Assembly: GCF_000812465.1 (NCBI RefSeq)
Contig: NZ_JWMA01000044.1
Location: forward strand, 62,001-126,000
DNA from: Cupriavidus sp. IDO
GTDB taxonomy: Bacteria; Pseudomonadota; Gammaproteobacteria; Burkholderiales; Burkholderiaceae
Reading direction: 5' to 3'
DNA length: 64,000 bases
The position numbers and the translations under genes are program-made. The notes beneath the pieces are model-generated. The model was not told the DNA's origin. It worked only from the letters and a program-made list of their open reading frames with translations, and ran no database searches. Positions within the stretch are counted from its first letter, which is position 1; the number at the start of each line of letters is the position of its first letter. Below, piece after piece: positions 19,077-28,603 of the stretch.

Positions 19077-20318
19077 TCAGTGCCCCGCGGCGCCGTTGGC
19101 GGCCCGGGCCGGGCCGGCGGCCGGCGCGGAAGCGGGCGTGGCTTCGCGCACCTGGGCGCCCGGGCGCAGGTTCTGCGCGCCTTCCACCACCACGCGCGCG
19201 CCCGGCTGCACGCCTTCGATGACGGCGGCCGCGACCGTGGTCGTCACCACCTGCACCGGTACGCGCGCGACCTTGCTGTCAGGCTGCACGACGTAGACGA
19301 AGCGCCCTTCAGGGCCGGTCACCACCGCCTGCGGCGGCACCGACAGCGCGCCCTTCAGCGTCTGCACCACGGCACTGACGCTGGCGTAGGTGCCGGGCCA
19401 CAGGCGCTGCTCCTCGTTGTCGAACTGCGCCTTGATGCGGATGGTGCCGTACTGTGGATCGACGGTGTTATCCACAAAGGTGATCTTGCCGGTGACGGGG
19501 GCCTTGCTCCCGTCGTTGGGCAGTGCCGTGACCTGGACCGGGCCGACGCGCAGTGCCTCGCGCAGCGCGGCGAGCTGGCGCTCGGGCAGGCTGAAGGTGA
19601 CCGCGATCGGCTGGACCTGGGCGATGGTGACCATCGGCAAGGCGCTGTTGGGCATCACCAGCGAGCCCGGGAATACGTTGATCACGCCGGTGCGCCCGCC
19701 GATGGTGGCGCGGATCGCGCCGTAGCTCACTGCCACGCGGCTGGCCTCGATGGCAGCCTGGTCGGCGCGGATGGTGGCCTCGAAGCCGTCGACCTTGGCC
19801 TGCGCCGTATCCACCGCGCTCTTCGAGATGAAATTGCGCTCCAGCAGATCCTTGCTGCGCACGAGCGTGCGGCGGGCGTCGGCGAGGTCGGCCTGGTCGC
19901 GCATCAGCTGCGCCTGCGCCTTGGCCAGGTTGGCCTCGTCCATGCGGGTGTCGAGGGAGAACAGCAGGTCGCCCGGCTTGACGGTCTGGCCTTCCTTGAT
20001 ATGCACGGTGCGGATGGTGCTGGACACCTGCGGCCGGACCTCGACGGTGGATAACGCGGTCACGTTGCCGTTGGCCGAGACCTGCAGCGGCACATCGCCC
20101 TGCTGCACCAGCGCGGTGGCGACCACCACCGGTGCCGGCCCCTTGGCCACGGGCTTCGGTGCCAGCCAGGTACGCCAGGCAAACCAGCCGATGCCGGCCA
20201 GCACCAGCACGGCAATCACCACGACCCAGGGCGAAACTCTGCCCCGGCCAGTACCCGCGGAGGCACTCCAGTTGCTATCGACAAAGCTCTTGGGCTGGTC
20301 GATCCTGTCAGTTTTCAT
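19077..20318 (-). CDS. RND efflux periplasmic adaptor, MdtA-like
   Basis: The 413-residue protein has one N-terminal membrane anchor (VSPWVVVIAVLVLAGIGWFAW, about residues 29-49) with no lipobox. Lipoyl halves (VRPQVSSTIRTVHIKEGQTV and IRATIGGRTGVINVFPGSLV) flank a helical hairpin (about 125-190). Beta-barrel and membrane-proximal domains follow, and the tail is Ala/Pro-rich. It pairs with the MdtB/C-like pump encoded 3 bp downstream. No outer-membrane channel gene is present, so a shared TolC/OprM-type protein must complete the pump. Confidence 0.92.
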   Translation of the reverse strand: MKTDRIDQPKSFVDSNWSASAGTGRGRVSPWVVVIAVLVLAGIGWFAWRTWLAPKPVAKGPAPVVVATALVQQGDVPLQVSANGNVTALSTVEVRPQVSSTIRTVHIKEGQTVKPGDLLFSLDTRMDEANLAKAQAQLMRDQADLADARRTLVRSKDLLERNFISKSAVDTAQAKVDGFEATIRADQAAIEASRVAVSYGAIRATIGGRTGVINVFPGSLVMPNSALPMVTIAQVQPIAVTFSLPERQLAALREALRVGPVQVTALPNDGSKAPVTGKITFVDNTVDPQYGTIRIKAQFDNEEQRLWPGTYASVSAVVQTLKGALSVPPQAVVTGPEGRFVYVVQPDSKVARVPVQVVTTTVAAAVIEGVQPGARVVVEGAQNLRPGAQVREATPASAPAAGPARAANGAAGH

Positions 20319-20556
20319 TTGTGTGGACCCTCGTCACTGCTTCAGCGCGCCACTCCCCATGAGCGCCCGGTCTCTTGGGACCGATGCGCTTCGCGCAAAA
20401 CCTCTACTACTACAGCGCTTCGCCCGGCGGAGCTAGCGTTCCTTATTACAGAGCGTTACACCGCCCGTCACCTCATGCGGCTGCGCAGGCTCTCCACGTA
20501 CCGGAGAGTCCGGGAAGTGCGCCAGACGGCTCGCTTGTATTATCAGACAAACATTA
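20319..20556. promoter_or_regulatory. Promoter region of the second RND operon
   Basis: This 238-bp gap separates the adaptor start from the MOSC gene stop. It contains two ATTATCAGA nonamers at 20539-20547 and 20553-20561, 14 bp apart, the second overlapping the MOSC stop codon. No clear promoter boxes were assigned. Confidence 0.35.
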
Positions 20557-21195
20557 TCAGAAAAGCTGCCGCCGGCCATCGCACCGCCAGCGATTAATGC
20601 TGTCGATCGAGACCTCGCGTGGCCCGGCCTCCACAATGACGGCATCGCCGGCGCGAACTTCACCGGTTTTCTGCACGCTGAGATAGACGCCTGAGTAGCC
20701 GCTCCGGACCATGTCGCGCACCGCATGGCGGTAGCCCAGCGCGGCGTTGAACTTGTAGCAGGGCTGGCGGGGGGACTCGACCCGCAGCACGGCGGTGCCG
20801 ATACGCACCTGGTCGCCGACCCAGAGCCGGGATTCCGTCAGCCCTTCGATCGTCAGGTTCTCGCCCATCGCGCCAAACGACAGCGGCTGGCCGGCTTCAG
20901 GCTGGGAGGCGGCGCGGCGCTGTTCGTTCCACCAGGGGTAATGCTCGGCCGGGTAGGCGTAGACCGCCTTGTCCGGGCCGCCGTGGACGGTCAGGTCCGC
21001 CTGCTCGTCGCCGGCCACCCCGAGCGGGTGCACCTGCACGCCGAGCGGGTGCACCAGCGTGCTGAGCGGATGCTTGCGGATGCCCGACAGCACCACGGCC
21101 TCGGTCCCGGCGCCGGCCACCACCAGCGGGATGGCCTTGCCGATGCTGACCGCCAGCACACGGGCGCGGGCTTGCCCTGCATTGGAATCGCTCAC
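20557..21195 (-). CDS. MOSC-domain protein (YiiM-like)
   Basis: The 212-residue protein has MOSC-fold features: GDEQADLTVHGGPDKAVYAYP, GENLTIEGLTE and the conserved Cys in SPRQPCYKFNAALGY, which in this family binds molybdenum or sulfur. YiiM-type proteins reduce N-hydroxylated base analogues with a molybdenum cofactor. An odd feature is an in-frame heptad run at residues 41-61 (KHPLSTL, VHPLGVQ, VHPLGVA) encoded by a tandem 21-bp repeat where relatives have a shorter loop. The start used is a GTG; a 12-bp tandem array of DnaA-box-like units lies just upstream. Confidence 0.85.
   Translation of the reverse strand: MSDSNAGQARARVLAVSIGKAIPLVVAGAGTEAVVLSGIRKHPLSTLVHPLGVQVHPLGVAGDEQADLTVHGGPDKAVYAYPAEHYPWWNEQRRAASQPEAGQPLSFGAMGENLTIEGLTESRLWVGDQVRIGTAVLRVESPRQPCYKFNAALGYRHAVRDMVRSGYSGVYLSVQKTGEVRAGDAVIVEAGPREVSIDSINRWRCDGRRQLF
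21013..21075. repeat. Three tandem 21-bp units inside the MOSC gene
   Basis: On the minus strand the unit GTGCACCCGCTCGGCGTGCAG is followed by a near-identical copy and preceded by a more diverged one. They encode KHPLSTL-VHPLGVQ-VHPLGVA in frame, so the copy number can change without a frameshift. Confidence 0.75.
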
Positions 21196-21221
21196 GTGCG
21201 CTCCCCTCGGGGACGAATGGT

Positions 21222-21281
21222 TGTGGATAGCAATGTGGATAACCCTGAGGATAACGGGGCGGATAACGCTGTGGACAACCG
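21222..21281. repeat. Array of five DnaA-box-like 9-mers at exact 12-bp spacing
   Basis: Units start at 21222, 21234, 21246, 21258 and 21270: TGTGGATAG, TGTGGATAA, TGAGGATAA, GGCGGATAA and TGTGGACAA, each followed by three variable bases. The second is a perfect inverse of TTATCCACA and the others differ by one or two bases. It lies between the MOSC start and the MFS stop. DnaA binding is possible but unproven; it could also be a simple tandem repeat. Confidence 0.7.
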
Positions 21282-21301
21282 CATGGTGCGGCTCACCGCC
21301 C

Positions 21302-22474
21302 TCAGGCTTGCTGCGGTGCCTCGCGACGTTGCCACTGGCAACCCAGTGCGCGTGCCCGCTGCGACACCGCCAGCGCCACCAGCATCAGGGCGGCAGCCCC
21401 CCAGTGCAGGGAATCCGCGCCGGCAACGGTGTAGATGGCGGCGCCAACCATGGCGCCGAGCGCCTGGCCGAGGTAGATCGACGATGAATTCAGCGAAATC
21501 GACACCGATGCCCGATCCGGCGCCAGCAGCACCAGCCGCGCCTGCTGGGCGCTGTTGGTGGCAAACCCGCCCAGGCCCCACAGCATGAACAGCAGCACCA
21601 GCGCCACGCCGCCCAGCCCAGCCAGCGGCCACAGCAGCATGGCGGTGATCGACGTGAGCAGGGTGAACTGCACGATCCGGCCCGGCGTCACTCGGTCCAT
21701 GCGCGATGCGGCCACCACATTGCCGGACACCCCGCACGCGCCGTACGCGAGGAACATCAGGCTGAGCGCGCCGCCGCTGATGCCGTGCACGTCGCGCAGC
21801 AGCGGGGCGATATAGGTAAACAGCGTGAACATGCCGGCCGAAGAGAGCATGGTGGTCAGCACGACCAGCATGACCGGTTTGTGGCGCAGCACCGCGCCCC
21901 AGGCGGCGCGCCCAACCGACTCCACATACAAGGCGCGCGGCAACACGCGCCAGACCGCCGCCGATACCAGCAGCGCCAGGATGCCTACCAGCGCCATGCT
22001 GAATCGCCAGCCCAGCGTACTGGCAATCCACGTCCCCAGCGGCACGCCGACCACGCTGGCCACGCTCCAGCCGAGGAACACAAAGCTGATCGCCCGTCCG
22101 CGGGTCTGCGCATTGACCAGCAGTGGCAGCGTGGCGGCGGTCTGCGGCGTATAGATGGCGGCGCCAATGGCGGTCAGGAAGCGGATCGCCATCAGGGCGG
22201 CAAAGCTGGGCGCCAGCGCCGCGGCCAGGTGCAGAACGGCATAGACCAGCAGCGAACCGGCCAGCAGCAGGCGGCGGTCGATGCGGGAGCCGAGCGTGGC
22301 GAACAGCGGCGCCCCCACGCAGGTGGCCAGGGCAAAGACGGAGATCAGCTGGCCCGCACTGGCTGCGCCCAGGCCGAAATCGGCGGCAATGTCGTTCAGC
22401 ATGCCGGTAACGATCATCGCACCAGTGCCAATGACGAAGTTGCCGACGCAGAGCGTCACAAGCCTGGGGTCCAT
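21302..22474 (-). CDS. MFS transporter (arabinose-efflux/AraJ-like drug exporter type)
   Basis: The 390-residue protein has 12 predicted helices and the DHA1-family loop after helix 2 (LGSRIDRRLLLAGSLL). RFLTAIGAAIYTPQTAATLP in helix 4-5 matches the AraJ/YdhP branch. Members export sugars or small drugs with protons. It is transcribed on the minus strand toward the MOSC gene, 106 bp away, with the 12-bp repeat array between. Substrate is unknown. Confidence 0.85.
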   Translation of the reverse strand: MDPRLVTLCVGNFVIGTGAMIVTGMLNDIAADFGLGAASAGQLISVFALATCVGAPLFATLGSRIDRRLLLAGSLLVYAVLHLAAALAPSFAALMAIRFLTAIGAAIYTPQTAATLPLLVNAQTRGRAISFVFLGWSVASVVGVPLGTWIASTLGWRFSMALVGILALLVSAAVWRVLPRALYVESVGRAAWGAVLRHKPVMLVVLTTMLSSAGMFTLFTYIAPLLRDVHGISGGALSLMFLAYGACGVSGNVVAASRMDRVTPGRIVQFTLLTSITAMLLWPLAGLGGVALVLLFMLWGLGGFATNSAQQARLVLLAPDRASVSISLNSSSIYLGQALGAMVGAAIYTVAGADSLHWGAAALMLVALAVSQRARALGCQWQRREAPQQA

Positions 22475-22642
22475 GGCGGCCTTGGGAATGGGGTGCAGCG
22501 CGAGGGCGTCTTGTTGTTGTCGGTGCTGCCGCGGGCCGTTGCGGGCCGGGCGTGCAGGGAAGCGCCGAGTGTAGCGGGTTTGCGGTATACGCGTTGGCGG
22601 CGGACGGAATGACGCCGGCCATGGCCGACACCGGCCGAATGC

Positions 22643-22674
22643 GGCTCCCCCTCCCGCAGGCGGGAGAGGGGAGC
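22643..22674. terminator. Hairpin after the hydroxyacid dehydrogenase gene
   Basis: GGCTCCCCCTCCCGC pairs with GCGGGAGAGGGGAGC with one mismatch. It lies just past the minus-strand stop at 22681. This kind of stem is common between genes in Burkholderiales; without a T-run it may be a repeat rather than a true terminator. Confidence 0.45.
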
Positions 22675-22680
22675 AAACCC

Positions 22681-23706
22681 TCAGCGCGCCAGCGTCGGCG
22701 TCAGCGCCTTCGGATTGACGATGCTGTCGTGCTTGCCGGCCAGCACATCCAGGATGTTCTGGAATGCCGTGCGGAAGTAGAGTTCGTAGCTGTCGCGCTC
22801 AACGTAGCCGAGGTGCGGCGTGCAGATGCAGTTTTCCATGCGCAGCAGCGCGTGGCCCTGCAGGATCGGCTCGGATTCGAACACATCGATCGCGGCCATG
22901 CCCGGGCGGCCGCGGTTGAGCGCGGTAACCAGGGCGTTTTCCTCGAGCAGCTCCGCCCGGCTGGTGTTGACGAACAGCGCGGTCGGCTTCATGCCCGTGA
23001 GATCGGTCTGCTTGACGATGCCGCGGGTGTCGTCGTTCAGCCGCAGGTGCAGCGACAGGACATCGCTGTCGGCAAACAACTGCTCCTTGGACGTAGCCAC
23101 CGACAGGCCGTCGGCGCGCGCAGCTTCCTGCGAGGCTTCGCGGCCCCAGACCAGCACGTTCATGCCGAACGCACGCCCGTAGCCGGCCACCAGCTTGCCG
23201 ATCTTGCCGTAGCCCCAAATGCCGAGGGTCTGGCCGCGCAGCACCTGGCCGAGGCCGAAATTGGGCGGCATCGTGGTCGATTTCAGCCCGGACTGCTGCC
23301 AGGCGCCATGCTTGAGGCTGGCCACGTACTGCGGAATGCGGCGCTGGGCGGCCATGATCAGCGCCCAGGTCAGCTCGGCCGGGGCCACCGGCGAGCCCAC
23401 GCCCTCGAGAACGGCGATGCCGCGGTCGGTGCAGGCGTCCAGGTCCAGGTGGCTGCCGGGGCCGGCGCCAACACGGCCGGTCTGGCTGATGATCTTGAGC
23501 TTGGGCAGTTTTTCCAGCAGTTGGCGGGTGATGCGGGTGCGTTCGCGGATAAGCACCACGGCTTCCACGTCCGACAGGCGCGCGGCCAGCTGGCCCACGC
23601 CCTTGACGGTGTTGTTGAACACCTTGACGTCGTGACCTTCCAGCAGCCCGAAGCACGGCAGCTTGCGCACGGCATCCTGGTAATCGTCGAGTACAGCAAT
23701 CTTCAT
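22681..23706 (-). CDS. D-2-hydroxyacid dehydrogenase family protein
   Basis: The 341-residue protein has the split catalytic/NAD domains of the family: the dinucleotide fold at TLGIWGYGKIGKLVAGYGRAF (about residue 160), the substrate Arg in FVNTSRAELLEE, the Glu in DVFESEP and the catalytic His in CTPHLGY. These enzymes reduce 2-keto acids to D-2-hydroxy acids, or the reverse, with NAD(P)H. It is a single gene, divergent from pckG. The exact substrate (phosphoglycerate, glyoxylate or other) is not clear from sequence. Confidence 0.87.
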   Translation of the reverse strand: MKIAVLDDYQDAVRKLPCFGLLEGHDVKVFNNTVKGVGQLAARLSDVEAVVLIRERTRITRQLLEKLPKLKIISQTGRVGAGPGSHLDLDACTDRGIAVLEGVGSPVAPAELTWALIMAAQRRIPQYVASLKHGAWQQSGLKSTTMPPNFGLGQVLRGQTLGIWGYGKIGKLVAGYGRAFGMNVLVWGREASQEAARADGLSVATSKEQLFADSDVLSLHLRLNDDTRGIVKQTDLTGMKPTALFVNTSRAELLEENALVTALNRGRPGMAAIDVFESEPILQGHALLRMENCICTPHLGYVERDSYELYFRTAFQNILDVLAGKHDSIVNPKALTPTLAR

Positions 23707-24207
23707 CAGGAACTCTTTCTGGGTTTTCTGTGTACTGGCTGGCGCCGGTTGGTGCGCGCGGCAACAGAGCCGCGTGTCGACCGACGGTATTGTTGGTTAC
23801 CCCGGTTGGCCACCTTATTTTGCCGCCCCGATGCACAACATCCGGGGCGGCTCCGGCGCCGGCCAATCGGGGCACCACCATGCTGCGGAGCAAAAAACAG
23901 AGGGGTGCAGCAGTGGTATCCTAGCCGGCTCCAGTGTCGCGGCGGATTGTCGGTCGAGCATCGCTCCCGTCACCTGCCGGCCGCCGGACAAAGCCCGCCC
24001 GAATTGCGTAGCACTCCCTGCGCGGGCGAAGCGCAACTTTAGCGCAGCCGCAGGGACCGCCGCGACCTTTTGCATCATTCAGGCCGCCGCGGAGTTGTAA
24101 CGGGATGTGACGGTCTTTCGTGCGAATTTTCGCACCCAGGCCACCGGCCGCGGCCGGGCTTTGCCAGGTTTCCTTCCTTACTTCCCTTTACGATTTGGAG
24201 TTGCAGT
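23707..24207. promoter_or_regulatory. Divergent gap upstream of pckG
   Basis: This 501-bp stretch lies between the hydroxyacid dehydrogenase start and pckG. It contains one good stem (about 23822-23851, GCCGCCCC...GGGGCGGC with a one-base bulge). I found no gene, clear promoter pair or riboswitch-like fold, though a control region for pckG is expected here. Confidence 0.3.
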
Positions 24208-26064
<1,857 letters not shown>

Positions 26065-26100
26065 CGCCCTCGCCAGCACGCTGGCATATCGTGGCAAAGG

Positions 26101-26132
26101 ACGCCCGCCTCTTGTGAGGCGGGCGTTTTTTA
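26101..26132 (+). terminator. Rho-independent terminator of pckG
   Basis: ACGCCCGCCT and AGGCGGGCGT form a perfect 10-bp stem around CTTGTG and are followed by a T-run. It lies 36 bp after the pckG stop, at the end of the convergent regulator gene, and may serve both directions. Confidence 0.88.
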
Positions 26133-26810
26133 TCCGGCTTCGCTATCTCCCAGCGTCTCCACCGCATACTTCACGAGGCCCGCCCGGCCTTCGATCGCCA
26201 GCTTGCGCTTCAGGTTGAGCCGGTGTGTCTCGACGGTGCGCACCGATACGCCGAGCTGCGCCGCGATCTCCTTGTTGGCCATGCCGCGCCCGATGCAGCC
26301 GAGGATGTCGCGCTCGCGCCGGGTCAGCGCATCGAGCGGCCCGGGGCTCTGCTCGGCCATGCCGCGGGCAATCCGGGCGCTGTAGAACACCCGCCCGGCC
26401 AGTACCGACTGGATTGCCGCCATCAACTCGTCGGCCGGTGCATCCTTCAGCACATAGCCGCGTGCGCCGGCGCGGACCGCCTGCCGTACGTATTCCAGGT
26501 TGTCGTGCATCGACACGATCAGCACCGCCAGTTCCGGATACCGGTCATGCAGCGCCGCCGCCAGCGCAATGCCGCCCATGCCGCGCATGCCGATATCGGT
26601 GATGACCAGGTCCGGCAGGTCGGCCTCGCCGGCGCGGTCGAGCCAGGCGAGCGCTGCTTCGCCGTCATCGGCTTCGCCCACCACGCGCAGGCCGGGCTGC
26701 AATGTCAGGTGCATGCGCATGCCGTCGCGCACCAGCGCATGGTCGTCGATCAGCAGGACGCGTGCGGGTGCGCCGGCGGTGCCGTTGGCGGGTTCGGAAT
26801 TCAGGGTCAT
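26130..26810 (-). CDS. NarL/FixJ-family response regulator
   Basis: The 226-residue protein has a receiver domain with acidic pair D22/D23, phospho-acceptor D72 in LVITDIGMRG and K122 in GYVLKDAP. A LuxR-type helix-turn-helix follows (about 160-215: LTRRERDILGCIGRGMANKEIAAQLGVSVRTVETHR). It overlaps the kinase gene by 4 bp, so translation is coupled. The divergent gene is cstA, and paired palindromes lie in between; this regulator is the best candidate to bind them and control pyruvate or peptide uptake. Confidence 0.92.
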   Translation of the reverse strand: MTLNSEPANGTAGAPARVLLIDDHALVRDGMRMHLTLQPGLRVVGEADDGEAALAWLDRAGEADLPDLVITDIGMRGMGGIALAAALHDRYPELAVLIVSMHDNLEYVRQAVRAGARGYVLKDAPADELMAAIQSVLAGRVFYSARIARGMAEQSPGPLDALTRRERDILGCIGRGMANKEIAAQLGVSVRTVETHRLNLKRKLAIEGRAGLVKYAVETLGDSEAG

Positions 26811-28249
26811 GACTGCGAGGGGCCTGCTGAAACGGGATCGTGCGAAACGGTTGCGGGTTTTGGCGCAGGTTTAGCCAGGGGGAGGGAAGCGACCAGCTCA
26901 GTGCCGCCGGCCCCGGACACAATGCCAAACTGGCCGCACAGCGCGGCGATACGCTCGCGCAGATTGCGCAGGCCGATGCCGCGCTGCGGGTCGACCTGCA
27001 TGCGCGCGACGTCAAAGCCGCTGCCATCGTCACGCACGGTAAGGCGGGTGGCATCCGCGTCGAACGACAACACCACTGTCACGCGGCGGGCCCGGGCGTG
27101 GCGCTCCACGTTAGTGAGCGCTTCCTGTGCGATGCGGAACAAGGCGGTGGCCTGCTCGTCGGGTAGCTCGCGCGGCTTGCCAGTCTGGGTCACGGCAATC
27201 TCCAGCTTGCTGCCGCCCTGCATCTCGCGCGCCAGATGCTGGAGCGCGGCAAACAGGCCAAGGTCATCGAGCAGGGCGGGGCGCAGGTTGCGGGCCACGC
27301 GCCGGACTTCATTGAATACGGTATCGAGCCGGTTCAGCGCCATGCCGAGCACCGGCGCCACGGCAGCGCCTTCAGCCGGGGTCAGGCGCAGGCGATTGGC
27401 AGCCGTCTCGAGCACCAGCTTGACTGACACCAGCAGCTGGCTGATGCCGTCATGCAGCTCGCGCGACAGCCGGGCGCGTTCCTCTTCCTGCGACTGCACC
27501 ACACGCTGCGCGAGCTGCCGCAGCTTGGCGTCTGCCTCGCGATGCTCGCTGACATTGAGGGCCAGCCCGCTGGCCGCGACCAGCAGGATGCTGATGGCGG
27601 CGATCACGCCGATCCAGGCCATGGTCTCGCGGATATCGGTCTCGGCGCGGGCGTCGAGCTGGCGCAATGTACGCTCCACATCATCCAGATAGATGCCGGT
27701 GCCGAGCATCCAGCCCCATTCCGGCACGGCCACCACATAGCCGAGCTTGGGTGCGAGTTGTTGAGAGGACGGCTTTTTCCATAGGTAGCGCACCGAACCG
27801 CCGCCGGCCTTGGCCGCCGCGATCAGTTGCTGGATGGTGAGCGCGCCCTGCGGGTCGCGCAGCGTCCACAGGTCCTGGCCGACCAGCTCGGGCTGGCGCG
27901 GGTGCATCAGGTTGCGGCCCTGCAGGTCGTATAGGAAGAAGTAGCCGTCCGGGCCGTAGTCGAGGCGCGCGAGTGCTTCCATCGCCGCCTGTCGGGTAGC
28001 CGCATCGGTGCGGCCCGAGTGCACCATCGGCGCGATCGCGCTTTGTGCCAGTTCTACGTAGTGGCGCAGCTCGGTTTCCTTGCTTTGCAGATAGGCCGCC
28101 TCGACCAGCGCGCGCTCGTGCCGGGCAAGCTGGGTCGCCTGGTAACGCACGGCAAAGGCGATGCCGAGCATCGCCACCGCAAGTGGCGCCACAGCGAGCA
28201 AGAGGATCTTCTGGCGGAGTTTCATCTGGTCCGGGGTAAACACCGACAT
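26807..28249 (-). CDS. Cache-domain sensor histidine kinase (NarX-like)
   Basis: The 480-residue protein has membrane helix 1 (about 12-32), a periplasmic single-Cache domain (about 40-200, with GYFFLYDLQGRNLMHPRQPE and WGWMLGTGIYLDDVE), helix 2 (about 210-232), a HisKA_3 dimer region with H266 in RLSRELHDGISQLL, and a compact HATPase with ERIAAL-type ending. Single-Cache sensors often bind small carboxylates such as acetate or pyruvate. It forms an operon with the NarL-type regulator and faces cstA, so a carbon-source signal is likely. A second Met nine residues in is an alternative start. Confidence 0.9.
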   Translation of the reverse strand: MSVFTPDQMKLRQKILLLAVAPLAVAMLGIAFAVRYQATQLARHERALVEAAYLQSKETELRHYVELAQSAIAPMVHSGRTDAATRQAAMEALARLDYGPDGYFFLYDLQGRNLMHPRQPELVGQDLWTLRDPQGALTIQQLIAAAKAGGGSVRYLWKKPSSQQLAPKLGYVVAVPEWGWMLGTGIYLDDVERTLRQLDARAETDIRETMAWIGVIAAISILLVAASGLALNVSEHREADAKLRQLAQRVVQSQEEERARLSRELHDGISQLLVSVKLVLETAANRLRLTPAEGAAVAPVLGMALNRLDTVFNEVRRVARNLRPALLDDLGLFAALQHLAREMQGGSKLEIAVTQTGKPRELPDEQATALFRIAQEALTNVERHARARRVTVVLSFDADATRLTVRDDGSGFDVARMQVDPQRGIGLRNLRERIAALCGQFGIVSGAGGTELVASLPLAKPAPKPATVSHDPVSAGPSQS

Positions 28250-28276
28250 CGCGCAGGCGGCATGCCACCGTCAACT

Positions 28277-28312
28277 TGCGTAGTACTACGCAGACGTGCT
28301 GCGTAGTTACGC
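28277..28312. promoter_or_regulatory. Paired operator palindromes between the two-component genes and cstA
   Basis: A perfect 16-bp palindrome TGCGTAGTACTACGCA lies at 28277-28292, and a related one, GCGTAGTTACGC, at 28301-28312. Their centres are 22 bp apart, about two helical turns, putting both on one DNA face. NarL-family regulators bind such paired inverted sites. The position close to the kinase start and upstream of cstA fits joint control. Binding is inferred. Confidence 0.65.
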
Positions 28313-28603
28313 GCTTGTGCGGGGTTTGGCGGGTGTCAATACTACACGCCGGACGCAACCGGCCCCAGCAATGGCCGCGCGCGTCGACGCAGCAGGTGCG
28401 CCGGCCATGCCGGACGGTGCATCGCCTGCCTGCAGGACGAGATCCGGAAACGACAACAATACCGGGCGCGCAGAAGATCCAGGAGACACCCTCACCGCCG
28501 GATTTTCCGCACGCTGCCCCGCCTTCGGCGCAATCCCCGCTGCCGGCCGTTACCAGTGAATCGCCGCCGCAGGCTTTCAATACCCGGTCTGAGGAGACCC
28601 TTC

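Noticed and set aside
16608..20054. Open frame of over 1100 codons opposite the second RND operon
   Set aside because: It is the antisense shadow of two clear RND genes; its His/Arg/Gly-rich translation is typical of reverse frames in GC-rich DNA.
20981..21182. MOSC-gene tandem repeat as a frameshift or assembly fault
   Set aside because: The units are multiples of three and the protein stays aligned with the family on both sides.
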